Below are positions 1 through 9,271 of a stretch of 64,000 bases of DNA, piece after piece (within the stretch, counting starts at the first letter, position 1; every line of letters starts with the position of its first letter). A program made the translations under genes and the position numbers. Below the pieces are notes generated by a model. That model did no database searches and was not told where the DNA came from. It saw nothing but the letters and a program-made list of their open reading frames with translations. Where the stretch lies: NCBI GenBank assembly GCA_016871415.1, contig VHDL01000010.1, positions 1 to 64,000 on the forward strand, given 5' to 3'. Source of the DNA: Verrucomicrobiota bacterium (GTDB lineage Bacteria > Verrucomicrobiota > Verrucomicrobiia > Opitutales > UBA953).

Positions 1-130
1 GGTGGCCGTAGCACCCCAGATCCCCGTAGCCCAGGTCGTCGGCGAAGATGATGACGACATTGGGCTGTCGGGCCGAGGCGGAGAGTCCGAAGGCGAGTAG
101 GGCGATGAATGAGGTTAGGAGGCGGGGCAT
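1..130 (-). CDS. sulfatase, N-terminal part (cut by window edge)
   Basis: This gene reads leftwards out of the window, so only its first 43 codons are seen. The start ATG is at 130-128. The product opens with a hydrophobic signal peptide of about 20 residues. It is followed by [20 protein letters not shown], the classic N-terminal sulfatase motif whose paired Asp residues bind the active-site calcium. The family hydrolyses sulfate esters, here probably outside the cytoplasm on sulfated polysaccharides. The catalytic Cys/Ser motif lies outside the window. The start is supported by a promoter six bases upstream, whose -35 box is shared with the divergent gene at 193. Confidence 0.9.
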   Translation of the reverse strand, partial: MPRLLTSFIALLAFGLSASARQPNVVIIFADDLGYGDLGCYGH

Positions 131-136
131 GAGGAT

Positions 137-186
137 ATCTGACTTCGCCAGCGTGACGTTGCAAGAGGACGCTGACAGGGCAGGGT
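137..186. promoter_or_regulatory. divergent promoters sharing one palindromic -35 box
   Basis: TTGCAA at 159-164 is its own reverse complement. Rightwards it is followed by 16 bases, CAGGGT (181-186), six bases and the GTG at 193. Leftwards it is followed by 16 bases, TCAGAT (142-137), six bases and the ATG at 130. Both arms therefore have identical geometry. The -10 matches are weak (A2 and T6 on the right, T1, A5 and T6 on the left), so the call rests on the symmetry and on the same spacing seen at other starts in this window. Confidence 0.5.
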
Positions 187-192
187 GGGGAC

Positions 193-600
193 GTGACCCC
201 TTCGCAACTCCGCCTGTATCGATCCACCGTCTTCCTCGGTCGAAAGCCGAAGGTCGGCTGGCCGGCGGAGTTCGCCGTCATCACCGCATGGGAGCCGACC
301 GGTGAGAAATGGTCGCCGGCCAGGAATCGTGCGGCCGACCGTAAACTCCGTCGTGCGCTGATCTCGGAGGGCCACCGCGCCTGGCGCATCACCGGGGCCT
401 CCCCGGACTTCGTCCATCGCGAGCCCGGCTGGCTCGTCCCCATCGGGCGGAAGGATGCCATCAGGATCGGCCGGGATTTCCTGCAGATCGCCGTGTTCCA
501 TGTCAGGAGGGGTCGGGTGACCGTCCTGCCGTGCTTCCGGGGCCGTCCGGCGCCCTTTGGCAGACCCTGGGGCGAGGCGTGGGTGGGGCGGCCGGTTTAG
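193..600 (+). CDS. DUF3293 domain protein
   Basis: A 135-residue protein that matches the DUF3293 pattern as I know it: a [17 protein letters not shown] segment near residue 22, a following N-x-A-x-x-x-L-R stretch, and EPGWLVP around residue 78. It is small, soluble and has no signal peptide. The family has no established function and I do not assign one. The start is GTG at 193, chosen because a promoter-like TTGCAA-16-CAGGGT lies exactly six bases upstream; there is no Shine-Dalgarno sequence. It is divergent from the sulfatase and 48 bases upstream of the redoxin gene. Confidence 0.7.
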   Translation: MTPSQLRLYRSTVFLGRKPKVGWPAEFAVITAWEPTGEKWSPARNRAADRKLRRALISEGHRAWRITGASPDFVHREPGWLVPIGRKDAIRIGRDFLQIAVFHVRRGRVTVLPCFRGRPAPFGRPWGEAWVGRPV

Positions 601-648
601 GGTTGGAAAAGCCCGTCTGAAGGGGATTCTGGGAGCACCCCGCTTCCC

Positions 649-1881
649 ATGAGATTCCTCACCCTCATCGCCGCCCTCGTCCTGGGCGCATCCGTCCGTG
701 CCGCCGACGCGCCCGGACTCGTCAACGGCCACCCGGCCGACATCAAGACCCTGGCCATCGGTGATACCGCGCCGGAGTTCGAGCTGATCGGCACCGACGG
801 CAAGATGCACAAGCTCGATGAATACAAGGGCGGCGAGGCCCTCGTCGTCCTCTTCACCTCCAACCACTGCCCGACCTCCCACAGCATCGAGCGCCGCCTC
901 CAGCGCTTCTGGGAGGCCTACCAGCAGAAGGGCGTCAAGCTCGTCGCCATCAACCCCAACCACCCGGACGGCCTCTCCAAGGACGAGCTCGGCTACGGCG
1001 AGTTCGGCGACTCCTACGAGGAGATGAAGCCCTACGCCCTGAAGAACAAGTGGACCTTCGACTACCTGTATGACGGCGACAAGCAGCTCACCGCCCGCGC
1101 CTACGGCTGCCTTGCGACCCCTCACGTCTTCATCTTCGACAAGAATCTCAAGCTCCGCTACCAGGGCCGCTTCGACGACTCCCGCTTCTACGACGACAGC
1201 ACCGTCAAGTCACCTGATGCCCAGAACGCCGTCGACGCCATCCTGGCCGGCAAGCCCGTGCCCGTCGAGCTGACCCGCCCTATGGGCTGCTCCACCAAGT
1301 GGCGCGAGAAGAAGCCCCTGCACGACGCCAAGCACGCCGAGTGGGCCGCCATCCCCGTCAAGGCCGAGACCATCGACGCCAAGGGCCTCGCCGCCCTGCG
1401 CAAGAACCCCACCAACAAGTACCGCATGGTCAACGTCTGGGCCACCTGGTGCGGCCCGTGCGTCAAGGAGTTCCCCGACATCGTCGAGCTCACCCGGAAG
1501 TTCGGCATGCGCGACTTCGAGCTGATCACCCTCAGCATGGACGACCCCAAGGACCTCCCGAAGGTCGAGGCCTTCCTGGGCAAGAACTCCGCCGGCACCG
1601 CGCCCAAGATCCAGAACGGCCTGAAGAACGAGGGCCGCACCACCAACCATTACGTCTTCACCGGCAGCGCCGATGAACTCGCCGCCTCCCTCGACAAGGA
1701 CATGCCGGGTCCCATCCCGCACACCGTCGTCATCGCTCCCGGAGGCGAGATCGTCTACCGCCACACCGGCATCATCGACCGCGAGCAGGCCGCGTCCGCC
1801 ATCCTCGACCGGATGAACCGCTTCTACTCGCCGGGCACCGCCACCGCGGCCGCTCCCAAGAAGGCCGCGAAGAAGAAGTGA
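649..1881 (+). CDS. secreted protein with two thioredoxin-fold domains
   Basis: A 410-residue protein with a Sec signal peptide (residues 1-19, ending VRA-ADA). The first domain, about 38-190, is redoxin/AhpC-TSA-like with a single Cys in NHCPTSH (Cys74). The second, about 235-385, is a TlpA/ResA-like thioredoxin with WCGPC (Trp267, Cys268, Cys271). It is probably a periplasmic thiol oxidoreductase or peroxidase; the substrate is unknown. The C-terminus is a Lys-rich tail (PKKAAKKK). A strong hairpin with a T run follows the stop. A TTGGAA-16-GATTCT promoter candidate lies at 603-630. Confidence 0.85.
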   Translation: MRFLTLIAALVLGASVRAADAPGLVNGHPADIKTLAIGDTAPEFELIGTDGKMHKLDEYKGGEALVVLFTSNHCPTSHSIERRLQRFWEAYQQKGVKLVAINPNHPDGLSKDELGYGEFGDSYEEMKPYALKNKWTFDYLYDGDKQLTARAYGCLATPHVFIFDKNLKLRYQGRFDDSRFYDDSTVKSPDAQNAVDAILAGKPVPVELTRPMGCSTKWREKKPLHDAKHAEWAAIPVKAETIDAKGLAALRKNPTNKYRMVNVWATWCGPCVKEFPDIVELTRKFGMRDFELITLSMDDPKDLPKVEAFLGKNSAGTAPKIQNGLKNEGRTTNHYVFTGSADELAASLDKDMPGPIPHTVVIAPGGEIVYRHTGIIDREQAASAILDRMNRFYSPGTATAAAPKKAAKKK

Positions 1882-1900
1882 CCGGCCTCTGCGCCTGAAC

Positions 1901-1932
1901 AAAAGGCCCCGGCGTCATGCCGGGGCCTTTTT
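1901..1932. terminator. rho-independent terminator
   Basis: The inverted repeat AGGCCCCGGC / GCCGGGGCCT with loop GTCAT is flanked by AAAA on the left and TTTTT on the right. It can therefore stop transcription of both the rightward redoxin gene (ends 1881) and the leftward protease gene (ends 1939). Confidence 0.9.
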
Positions 1933-1938
1933 CGTGGG

Positions 1939-2628
1939 TCACTTGCGGGGGCCGACCTTCATCCGGCCGCCCTTCAGATCGAGCCACGTGCTCCTTCCGG
2001 GCATCCAGGAGGGCCCGAAGATCGCGTCGAACCCGAAGACCCCGACGCTCATCTTCATGACCGCGGGCGCGAGTCCGAAGATGTCCTCGACCTTTTCCTC
2101 GCCGAGGGTAAAGGGCAGCTTCCATGCGTCCGTGGGCTCGAGGTCGCCCATGATGGGGTGGAAGTCCTTGAACGTCGCGGTCCGGAAACTTTCGACGCCG
2201 AACTTCGCGTCCATCACGTAGCCATACTGGGCTCCCGTGTCGAAGATGGCCTTCGCGCCGTGGCCGTTGAGCCTGATGTTGACGACGGGCATGCCCATGG
2301 TGCTCGTGTCGATTTCGAACGAGCCTTCGGCAGGCGTCGCCACCCCGAGTTCCATCCGGCCAGCGATTAGGTCGAAGCGCATCGCCTCTTCCGACAGCAG
2401 GTCCAGTCCAACCAGAGCGTCGACCTGGGCGCCGATGTTCGCGGACAGGGTGTCGAAGTCGAAGCCCAGGTAGCCGCCCTTGCGGACCTCATGGGATGAA
2501 CCGCCCCAGCTCAGCCTGCCGGTGCGGCTGGCCGTGAAGGGAGCCCCCGTGTCGATGAGCGTCCGCCCCTCGGCGGTGTCGGCGAACAGGTGCTTGCGGA
2601 GGATGTAGAGAGGAAGAGAGGAGGCCAT
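1939..2628 (-). CDS. retropepsin-like aspartic protease with two DTGA lobes
   Basis: A 229-residue protein with two copies of the aspartic-protease core. Lobe one has IDTGAPFTA (Asp26) and, about 70 residues later, ALVGLDLL. Lobe two has FDTGAQYGY (Asp130) and AIFGPSW. Each copy pairs the catalytic Asp-Thr-Gly with the hydrophobic-Gly strand of the retropepsin fold. Bacterial members usually have one lobe per chain and dimerise; here both seem joined, as in pepsins. There is no signal peptide, so it is probably cytoplasmic unless anchored otherwise. The start is the ATG at 2628. An in-frame GTG at 2643 is an alternative. TTGACA (2669-2664) upstream is a likely -35. It is transcribed separately from the Gfo/Idh gene, with a terminator between them. 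Confidence 0.75.
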   Translation of the reverse strand: MASSLPLYILRKHLFADTAEGRTLIDTGAPFTASRTGRLSWGGSSHEVRKGGYLGFDFDTLSANIGAQVDALVGLDLLSEEAMRFDLIAGRMELGVATPAEGSFEIDTSTMGMPVVNIRLNGHGAKAIFDTGAQYGYVMDAKFGVESFRTATFKDFHPIMGDLEPTDAWKLPFTLGEEKVEDIFGLAPAVMKMSVGVFGFDAIFGPSWMPGRSTWLDLKGGRMKVGPRK

Positions 2629-2688
2629 AGATGTGAACTTCACGCTGTAAGCATACAGGCTACTGTCAACTCTGTTCTTCCCATCAAC

Positions 2689-2715
2689 AAAAAGCCCCGG
2701 TTTCCCGGGGCTTTT
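2689..2715 (-). terminator. rho-independent terminator
   Basis: The hairpin AAAAGCCCCGG-TTT-CCCGGGGCTTTT ends the leftward Gfo/Idh operon, whose last stop is at 2735. On the minus strand the stem is followed by TTTTTG, a usable U tract. Confidence 0.9.
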
Positions 2716-2734
2716 GACCTTCATTTGAGGGTTT

Positions 2735-3898
<1,164 letters not shown>

Positions 3899-3937
3899 GT
3901 TGGTGCGGGGATGGTTCGGGGGGATGAGGGATGCGGC

Positions 3938-4942
3938 TCAGAGCGCCCTCTTCACCTTCACCATCGCGGAGAGGATGGTGTTCCAGGTCTTCGGGTTCTC
4001 GAGGGTCGCGTTGGGGAACATGCAGCCGTCCCAGCAGAGGTGCTTCATGCCGCGATCGGCGGCGCCTTCGAGCCAGACCTTGGAGCAGGCGGCGATGTCG
4101 AGCTTGCCGTTGGGATCGTCGGCCTGGCAGTGACGTCCGGTCTTCTCGTGGGAGCCGGTGCCGTGCACCGTGCCGTCGTTCTGGGCCACGTGGAAGTCGA
4201 TCGTCCAGGGGCGGAGCTTGCCGACCATTTCGCGGTAGGCGGGCCAGAACTGCTCCTGCGTGTAGCCTTCCTTCAGCAGGGCGGCTTCGGGCTCATTGTA
4301 GCCCATCAGGTAGAGGTAGGTGTGGGCGAGGTCGGCCTGGAAGCCGAACGTCTTGGGCATCCCGACACCTTCGAGCGTGTCGAGGATGGCCTTCCAGGAG
4401 TGCATGCCGGCCCAGCAGATCTCGCCTTCGGCGGCGAGACGCTCGCCGTGGTCGGCGGCGATCTTCGCGGCCTTCTTGAACGTGTCGACGATGCGGGCCG
4501 TGTTGGCCTTGGGGTTCTCGCGCCACTTCTGCACGCCGAACTCGGCGGAATCCACGCGGATGATGCCGTACTTGCGCACGCCGTGCTTGTTGAGGAGCTT
4601 GGCGATGCGGCAGGCCTTCTCGATGGCCAGGAGGAACTTCTGCTGCTGCTCGTCGGTGCCCATGGCGGAGTCGCCGACCGTGCCGCCCCAGACGGGGGCC
4701 ACGAGCGAGCCCACGTTGAGGCCCTTGGACGCGATGAGGTCCGCCATCTTCTTCAGACCGTCCTCGGAGATGTCCGGGTCGGTGTGGGGATGGAACAGGA
4801 AGAGGTCGACGCCGTCGAACTTCTGGCCGTCGACGGAGGCGTTGACCGTGAGCTCGAGCATGCGTTCGAGGGCGATCGGGGGGTGGTCGGTGTTGGGCTC
4901 CTTGCCGACGAGGCCGGGCCACATCGCGTTGTGCAGTTTCAT
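3938..4942 (-). CDS. sugar phosphate isomerase/epimerase-like TIM barrel
   Basis: A 334-residue protein of the AP-endonuclease-2 / xylose-isomerase-like barrel family. Features are alternating beta-alpha units, [14 protein letters not shown] near residue 41, an acidic GEICWAG segment around residue 205, [13 protein letters not shown] near residue 233, and [11 protein letters not shown] near residue 283. The Glu, Asp and His residues in these segments are those expected to bind the divalent metal. Such enzymes isomerise or epimerise keto/aldo sugars. It sits between the cupin and Gfo/Idh genes, all leftward and 37-39 bases apart, so the three probably act on one sugar derivative. Confidence 0.82.
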   Translation of the reverse strand: MKLHNAMWPGLVGKEPNTDHPPIALERMLELTVNASVDGQKFDGVDLFLFHPHTDPDISEDGLKKMADLIASKGLNVGSLVAPVWGGTVGDSAMGTDEQQQKFLLAIEKACRIAKLLNKHGVRKYGIIRVDSAEFGVQKWRENPKANTARIVDTFKKAAKIAADHGERLAAEGEICWAGMHSWKAILDTLEGVGMPKTFGFQADLAHTYLYLMGYNEPEAALLKEGYTQEQFWPAYREMVGKLRPWTIDFHVAQNDGTVHGTGSHEKTGRHCQADDPNGKLDIAACSKVWLEGAADRGMKHLCWDGCMFPNATLENPKTWNTILSAMVKVKRAL

Positions 4943-4979
4943 GGTGTGGGGTGCTGGGGTTGAGAGGGGGAGGGCGGGC

Positions 4980-6251
4980 TCACTTCTTGCGCGCCTTCTT
5001 GTGGGCTCCGACCGCGGGGGCGTCGGGGTTCACTTCGGGGCCGAAGTAGCGGAGGCAGACGAGCGGCTCGGTGGTCGAGGTGTTGCGGAACGTCACGCCG
5101 GCCTTGGCGCCGTCCTCGGTGCAGAAGTACTCGTCCTCGGTGAGCTCGTTGAAGCGGATCAGCTTGGGGCTGTTGAGCACCTCGCCGTTGATCGTGCCGG
5201 AGCCCTGGACGCAGATCAGTCCGTAGGCGCCCTTGTCCTTGATGGTGCACTCGGAGCCGGGCTCGAGGGTGAGCTCCTTGGCGGTGAAGTACTGGAACTT
5301 GTCGATCTTGCCGTAGACGATCCACTTGTCGACCCAGCCCTTGCCCTTGGCGGCCGCGACGGGTTCGAGGTAGTGGTTGTCCTTGAAGTTCGGGTCGACG
5401 TTCTTCTCCCAGTGCAGCTGGTCGACGATGAAGTCCACGTCCTTGTGCTTGGACTTGGGCATGTCCTTCACCAGCAGCGACCACGGCACTTCGCGTCCTT
5501 CGACGAGGTTCTGGTACATGCCGAAGACGTCGGAGCCCCACTGCGGCTCGTAGGTGCAGAGCGAGCCCGGGGCGTGGAGCACGCAGGGGTCGATCAGCCA
5601 GCCCGTGCCGGGCTCGAGCTTGTAGGCCTTGGAGAGCGCGAGGATCTTGTTGTCACCCTTGTGCCAGTTGGCGATGCACTCGCGGACCTGGGCCTTGGTG
5701 GTGCCGGGCTCGAAGCCCATGAAGGTGTAGGGGAAGTTGTTGCCGACGTTGTTGTGCTGGGGCGGGAAGTAGTAGGACTCCGGCTTGCCCTCCTGGCCCA
5801 CGAGCTTCGCCTGCTTGGCGTCCTGGTGCATGTGGTGCGGGATGGGACCCATGTTGTCGAAGAACTTGGAGTAGACGGGCCACTTCTTGTACTTCTTCCA
5901 GATCTTGGAGCCGATGAGCGCGGCGCCGCACTCCTTGACGGCCTGCTTCAGGGTGAAGCGGGTGCCGCCGATGACGACGTAGCTCAGGCCTTCGTCCGGC
6001 GTGCGGTTCTCGTTGGCGGCTTCGGTCGTGGAGGCGAACCAGCGCTCGTCGATGCCGCCGCGGCTCAGGCCGAAGGCGTAAAGGTCATCCGGATGCAGCT
6101 TGAGGCGCTTGCCGGGCTGCAGGAAGGAGCGCGGCACCCAGCAGGGGGCGAGGCGGAGCAGGCCGCCCGTGCGGACGAGCTCCTTGGCGACCAGTTTGGA
6201 CACGCCGGTCTTCTTGGTGTTGAGGTCCTGGACGATCTTGGGGGAGGGCAT
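4980..6251 (-). CDS. cupin-type protein, mannose-6-phosphate isomerase-like
   Basis: A 423-residue protein with two cupin-like halves. The first carries [10 protein letters not shown] (around residue 135) and later LHAPGSLC, which look like the His-rich metal site of type I isomerases. The second, about 310-410, has [20 protein letters not shown] and GTINGE, a typical cupin barrel. It ends in a basic HKKARKK tail. A sugar isomerase or a sugar-binding role is inferred, not shown. The ATG at 6251 gives the N-terminus PSPKIVQDL; an upstream in-frame ATG at 6293 is possible and would put the start about 11 bases from the predicted transcription start. It is the first gene of the operon with the isomerase and Gfo/Idh genes. 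Confidence 0.65.
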   Translation of the reverse strand: MPSPKIVQDLNTKKTGVSKLVAKELVRTGGLLRLAPCWVPRSFLQPGKRLKLHPDDLYAFGLSRGGIDERWFASTTEAANENRTPDEGLSYVVIGGTRFTLKQAVKECGAALIGSKIWKKYKKWPVYSKFFDNMGPIPHHMHQDAKQAKLVGQEGKPESYYFPPQHNNVGNNFPYTFMGFEPGTTKAQVRECIANWHKGDNKILALSKAYKLEPGTGWLIDPCVLHAPGSLCTYEPQWGSDVFGMYQNLVEGREVPWSLLVKDMPKSKHKDVDFIVDQLHWEKNVDPNFKDNHYLEPVAAAKGKGWVDKWIVYGKIDKFQYFTAKELTLEPGSECTIKDKGAYGLICVQGSGTINGEVLNSPKLIRFNELTEDEYFCTEDGAKAGVTFRNTSTTEPLVCLRYFGPEVNPDAPAVGAHKKARKK

Positions 6252-6310
6252 GGGTGGAAAAAGGGTGGGGCGGCGTCGGACCAGCCGAGCCATCCTGAAT
6301 GGGGACCCGA

Positions 6311-6339
6311 TAGATAGTAAGGGACCCGTCCGCCTACAA
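6311..6339 (-). promoter_or_regulatory. promoter of the cupin-isomerase-Gfo/Idh operon
   Basis: On the minus strand TTGTAG (6339-6334) is followed by 17 bases and TATCTA (6316-6311). Transcription would start near 6304. That gives a leader of about 11 bases if the ATG at 6293 is used, or about 53 bases for the ATG at 6251. Confidence 0.4.
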
Positions 6340-6357
6340 GATTTGAGTGAAACGGGC

Positions 6358-7461
6358 TTAACGCTTCAAAAACTTCCAATTAACCGGGGCCCTTACCGAC
6401 TGCCTGGATTCGGATTCGATACGAATATGCGCAGGTCCGTCGGCCGAGATGGAGGTGACCAGACCGAAGTCGGACGGTACGGCGGCGGCTCCTTGGATCA
6501 TGGGCAGGCGGACGGTCTCGTTGGGTCGGAAAGCACGGGAGGTGGGGACGCCCTCTCCGGCCAGCAGGTCCTTGCGGGCGTCGGCCACGCCGTCGCAGAA
6601 ATGTGAGCAGACCTCCTCCACGCCAAGACGGCCGAGGTGCCGACCGTTCCAAGGTGCGCCGGGTCGGCCGCCGTTGGAGATCCAGAACAGGGTGGATGGG
6701 AAGTCGGCGACTTTCTTGAGGGCGAACCAGACAGCCCCGGGGAAGGTCACCGCGGACCATCCGAAGGGGCGTTTCTCGGTCTCGGGTTCGCTGACCATCA
6801 TGACCAGGTCATCGTTGCCCTTGCGGGCGGGGTAGCGGGTGAGGTCGGCGGTCGACCCGTCCTTCATGGGCACTTTGGACAGATTATTGAATCGCGCGCC
6901 TGGCTTGAGCGCGCCTCGCTCGCCCGCGGCCGGATCGGAAAACTCCTTGTGATAGACCGAGCCCCAGCGGAAAGGACCGATGGAAATCCGGGCCGCCCCC
7001 TCGGGAAGCTCGGAGAGGTCGAGGATTGGGTGCGTCCCGTAGTTCCATCGTCCTTCCAGTCCGTGGATCAGATGTTCGACGTAGACCACGTGATGGCCGG
7101 GCTCGACGGACAGCGTCTTGGAAACCACGGCGCCCGTGTCGGCGCCTTTCTGCTCGAGCGAGAGGTGACGAGGACCGGAGGATTTGAGCGTCCAGCGGGC
7201 GTTGGCGACGTCTCCATGGGGCGGGCCGGACTCCTGGCCGCCGAAGGGAAGGCAGAGGAAATCTCCCCTCAGGTGCACCAGCAACGGCGGAAGCGACGCG
7301 TCGACGTCCTCGGGCTTCCAGGGCGACAGGGAGTAGGGCGAGAAGTCGCCGTTGGTCAGACGGAACATGACCGGGGCCAGATGTCCCGCCGTCTCGGTGA
7401 CGGCGACTTCCGCTTCCGGGGTGGCGAGCACATGGCTGGGGGAGCCGTGGATGGTTCGCAT
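6358..7461 (-). CDS. galactose mutarotase-like (aldose 1-epimerase superfamily) protein
   Basis: A 367-residue all-beta protein starting MRTIHGSPSHVLATPE. The order of segments is APVMFRLTNG, FLCLPFGGQESGPPHGDVANARW (roughly residues 60-85), a central VVYVEHLIHGLEG and GWSAVTFPG. This resembles the galactose mutarotase-like sandwich, with the His of the PHGD segment in the usual substrate position. It may interconvert anomers of a sugar or simply bind one. No signal peptide is seen. The start at 7461 was chosen because the frame upstream has no ATG and runs over a TTGACT promoter-like box. It may be co-regulated with the sugar operon just downstream. Confidence 0.6.
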   Translation of the reverse strand: MRTIHGSPSHVLATPEAEVAVTETAGHLAPVMFRLTNGDFSPYSLSPWKPEDVDASLPPLLVHLRGDFLCLPFGGQESGPPHGDVANARWTLKSSGPRHLSLEQKGADTGAVVSKTLSVEPGHHVVYVEHLIHGLEGRWNYGTHPILDLSELPEGAARISIGPFRWGSVYHKEFSDPAAGERGALKPGARFNNLSKVPMKDGSTADLTRYPARKGNDDLVMMVSEPETEKRPFGWSAVTFPGAVWFALKKVADFPSTLFWISNGGRPGAPWNGRHLGRLGVEEVCSHFCDGVADARKDLLAGEGVPTSRAFRPNETVRLPMIQGAAAVPSDFGLVTSISADGPAHIRIESESRQSVRAPVNWKFLKR

Positions 7462-7512
7462 GGGGAGAGAGGTTCTTGTCCATCGGTGATGGCAAGTCAA
7501 TGACCGCAGGGC

Positions 7513-7540
7513 TTGATAAGGGCCGTGGCGCCGGCAATCT
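7513..7540 (+). promoter_or_regulatory. leaderless-type promoter of the glutaredoxin gene
   Basis: TTGATA (7513-7518), 16 bases, CAATCT (7535-7540), then six bases (CACCGC) to the ATG at 7547. There is no Shine-Dalgarno sequence. The geometry matches other starts in the window. Confidence 0.45.
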
Positions 7541-7546
7541 CACCGC

Positions 7547-7822
7547 ATGAATCCGAAGCCGATCCTCTATCACAAGCATGGCTGCCCTTGGTGCGACGAG
7601 GCCATGGCTTTCTTCGCGGCCCAAGGGGTGGAGCTCGACGTCAGGGACGTGTTGGCCGACATGCACGAGATGCGGCAGCTCGTGGCCCTCACGGGACAAT
7701 CCAAGTGCCCTTCTTTCCGCTACAAAGACTTCATCGTGGCGGACTTCTCCGTGGATGAATTTAAGGCCAAGGCGGCGCGCCGGCCGGACGTCTGCTTGGA
7801 GTTGGGCTTAAGATTGGATTGA
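7547..7822 (+). CDS. glutaredoxin family protein
   Basis: A 91-residue single-domain protein with a redox CPWC motif (Cys13, Cys16) after the first beta strand. A later KCPSFRYKDFIV segment gives the conserved cis-Pro at the position that binds the substrate thiol. Length and layout fit a cytosolic glutaredoxin using glutathione or a thioredoxin reductase as electron source. The partner is unknown. It lies 48 bases before the sulfatase start at 7871, but that gene appears to have its own promoter. Confidence 0.9.
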   Translation: MNPKPILYHKHGCPWCDEAMAFFAAQGVELDVRDVLADMHEMRQLVALTGQSKCPSFRYKDFIVADFSVDEFKAKAARRPDVCLELGLRLD

Positions 7823-7834
7823 TTGAAGAGCCCC

Positions 7835-7862
7835 TTGACCATTAGGGTTTTTACCCTAGTCA
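7835..7862 (+). promoter_or_regulatory. sulfatase promoter with a palindrome between -35 and -10
   Basis: TTGACC (7835-7840), 16 bases, TAGTCA (7857-7862), then eight bases to the GTG at 7871. The spacer holds a perfect inverted repeat TAGGGT-TTTT-ACCCTA at 7843-7858, just where a repressor or activator would act. The same repeat could fold as a small hairpin, but it lies upstream of the expected transcript. Confidence 0.45.
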
Positions 7863-7870
7863 TTCTCCCT

Positions 7871-9271
7871 GTGAGGCTCGCCCCCCTCCTCGGCCTTCTG
7901 TATGTTCTGAATGCGGCGCTTCCTGCCGCCACCTCCCCCAATGTGGTCCTCATCATGGCCGATGACCTCGGGTGGGGTGACCTCGGGTCCTACGGATCCA
8001 AGCAGAACCACACACCCAACTTGGACCGTCTGGCCACCGAGGGGATGCGGTTCACGAGTTTCTACGCGACCCAGGCCGTCTGCACTTCGTCCCGTGTCGC
8101 GCTGATGACGGGGTGCTACCCCAATCGTCTCGGACTGGGCGGCACGGCGTTGCCTCCTGACTCCAAGCTCGGACTCGCCGAGACCGAGCAGACCCTCGGC
8201 GCCCTCTTCCGCAACGCCGGATATGTCACCGCGGTCATCGGCAAGTGGCATCTTGGCGACGCCCCGAAATTCCTGCCCCCCGCGCATGGCTTCGATGAGT
8301 CGATGATCATCCCGTATTCCAACGACATGTGGCCGTTGGGATATTTCCCGGGTGACGAGAGCAGGAAGACGCGTTATCCGGTCCTGCCGCGTTACACGGA
8401 CGGCCACCGGATGGGGTTGTTGAACGACTGGAACGACATGGATGAACTCACGAGCATGCAGGGCTACCGGTCCATGAAGTTCATCCGCGACTGCGCGCGC
8501 CGAGGACGGAGTTTCTTCCTCTACGTGCCCACCTCGATGCCGCACACCCCCCTGGGCGCGTCCTCCGACTTCAAGGGAAAGGGGCCCACTCCTTACGCCG
8601 AAACCCTAGCTGACATCGACCGGGCCGTGGGAGGCATCATGAGGACCCTCGACGAGGAGAAGGTCGCATCGGACACCATCCTCATCTTCACCAGCGACAA
8701 CGGGCCTTGGCTGAACTTCGGAAAGCATGCCGGGTCGGCCGCGCATTTCCGTGAAGGCAAGGGCACGACATTCGAGGGTGGCGTGCGCGTGCCCCTCATC
8801 GTGCGCTGGCCGGACAAGGTGGAGGCGGGAGCCGTCTCCGGCGCTTTGGTCGCAAACCTCGACGTCGTGCCCACTCTGGTGAAGGCCTGCGGCCTCACGC
8901 CTCCGGCCCTGCCCATCGACGGACAGTCCTTCCTCCCCATCCTGCGAGGCGAGTCCGCCAAGGTGCGCGATGAATTCGTCTATTACTACGGCGACAGGAT
9001 CGAGGCCGTCCGCAAGGGTCGCTGGAAGCTCCACCTGCCCCACGCCTACCTCAGCTACGAGAACATGCCGCCGCCTCCCAAGGACGGTGCGCCTGCCACC
9101 ACGAGCCGGAGGCAGATCGAGCTGTCCCTTTACGACCTGGTCGCCGACCCCGGCGAACGCGTGAATCTGGCCGACAAGAATCCGGAAGTGGTCAAGGACC
9201 TGCAGTCGTTTGCCGCCGCGGAACGAAAGCGGCTGGATGCAGGCAAGCGTCCGGTCGGCCGGGCCGACTGA
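7871..9271 (+). CDS. secreted sulfatase (arylsulfatase family)
   Basis: A 466-residue sulfatase with a signal peptide in the first 20 residues. PNVVLIMADDLGWGDLGSYG is the metal-binding start of the fold. The formylglycine site is C71-T-S-S-R75 followed by VALMTGCYPNR. VIGKWHLG near residue 121, IFTSDNGPW around residue 275 and LPIDGQSFLP complete the family pattern. The third position of the active-site motif is Ser where Pro or Ala is usual. It would cleave sulfate esters in the periplasm or outside. A TTG at 7823 opens the same frame earlier, but GTG 7871 gives a proper signal peptide and fits the promoter. Confidence 0.88.
   Translation: MRLAPLLGLLYVLNAALPAATSPNVVLIMADDLGWGDLGSYGSKQNHTPNLDRLATEGMRFTSFYATQAVCTSSRVALMTGCYPNRLGLGGTALPPDSKLGLAETEQTLGALFRNAGYVTAVIGKWHLGDAPKFLPPAHGFDESMIIPYSNDMWPLGYFPGDESRKTRYPVLPRYTDGHRMGLLNDWNDMDELTSMQGYRSMKFIRDCARRGRSFFLYVPTSMPHTPLGASSDFKGKGPTPYAETLADIDRAVGGIMRTLDEEKVASDTILIFTSDNGPWLNFGKHAGSAAHFREGKGTTFEGGVRVPLIVRWPDKVEAGAVSGALVANLDVVPTLVKACGLTPPALPIDGQSFLPILRGESAKVRDEFVYYYGDRIEAVRKGRWKLHLPHAYLSYENMPPPPKDGAPATTSRRQIELSLYDLVADPGERVNLADKNPEVVKDLQSFAAAERKRLDAGKRPVGRAD

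Noticed and set aside
7823-7870. TTG start at 7823 for the sulfatase, directly after the glutaredoxin stop.
   Set aside because: It would place the -35, palindrome and -10 inside the coding part and spoil the signal peptide; GTG 7871 is better.
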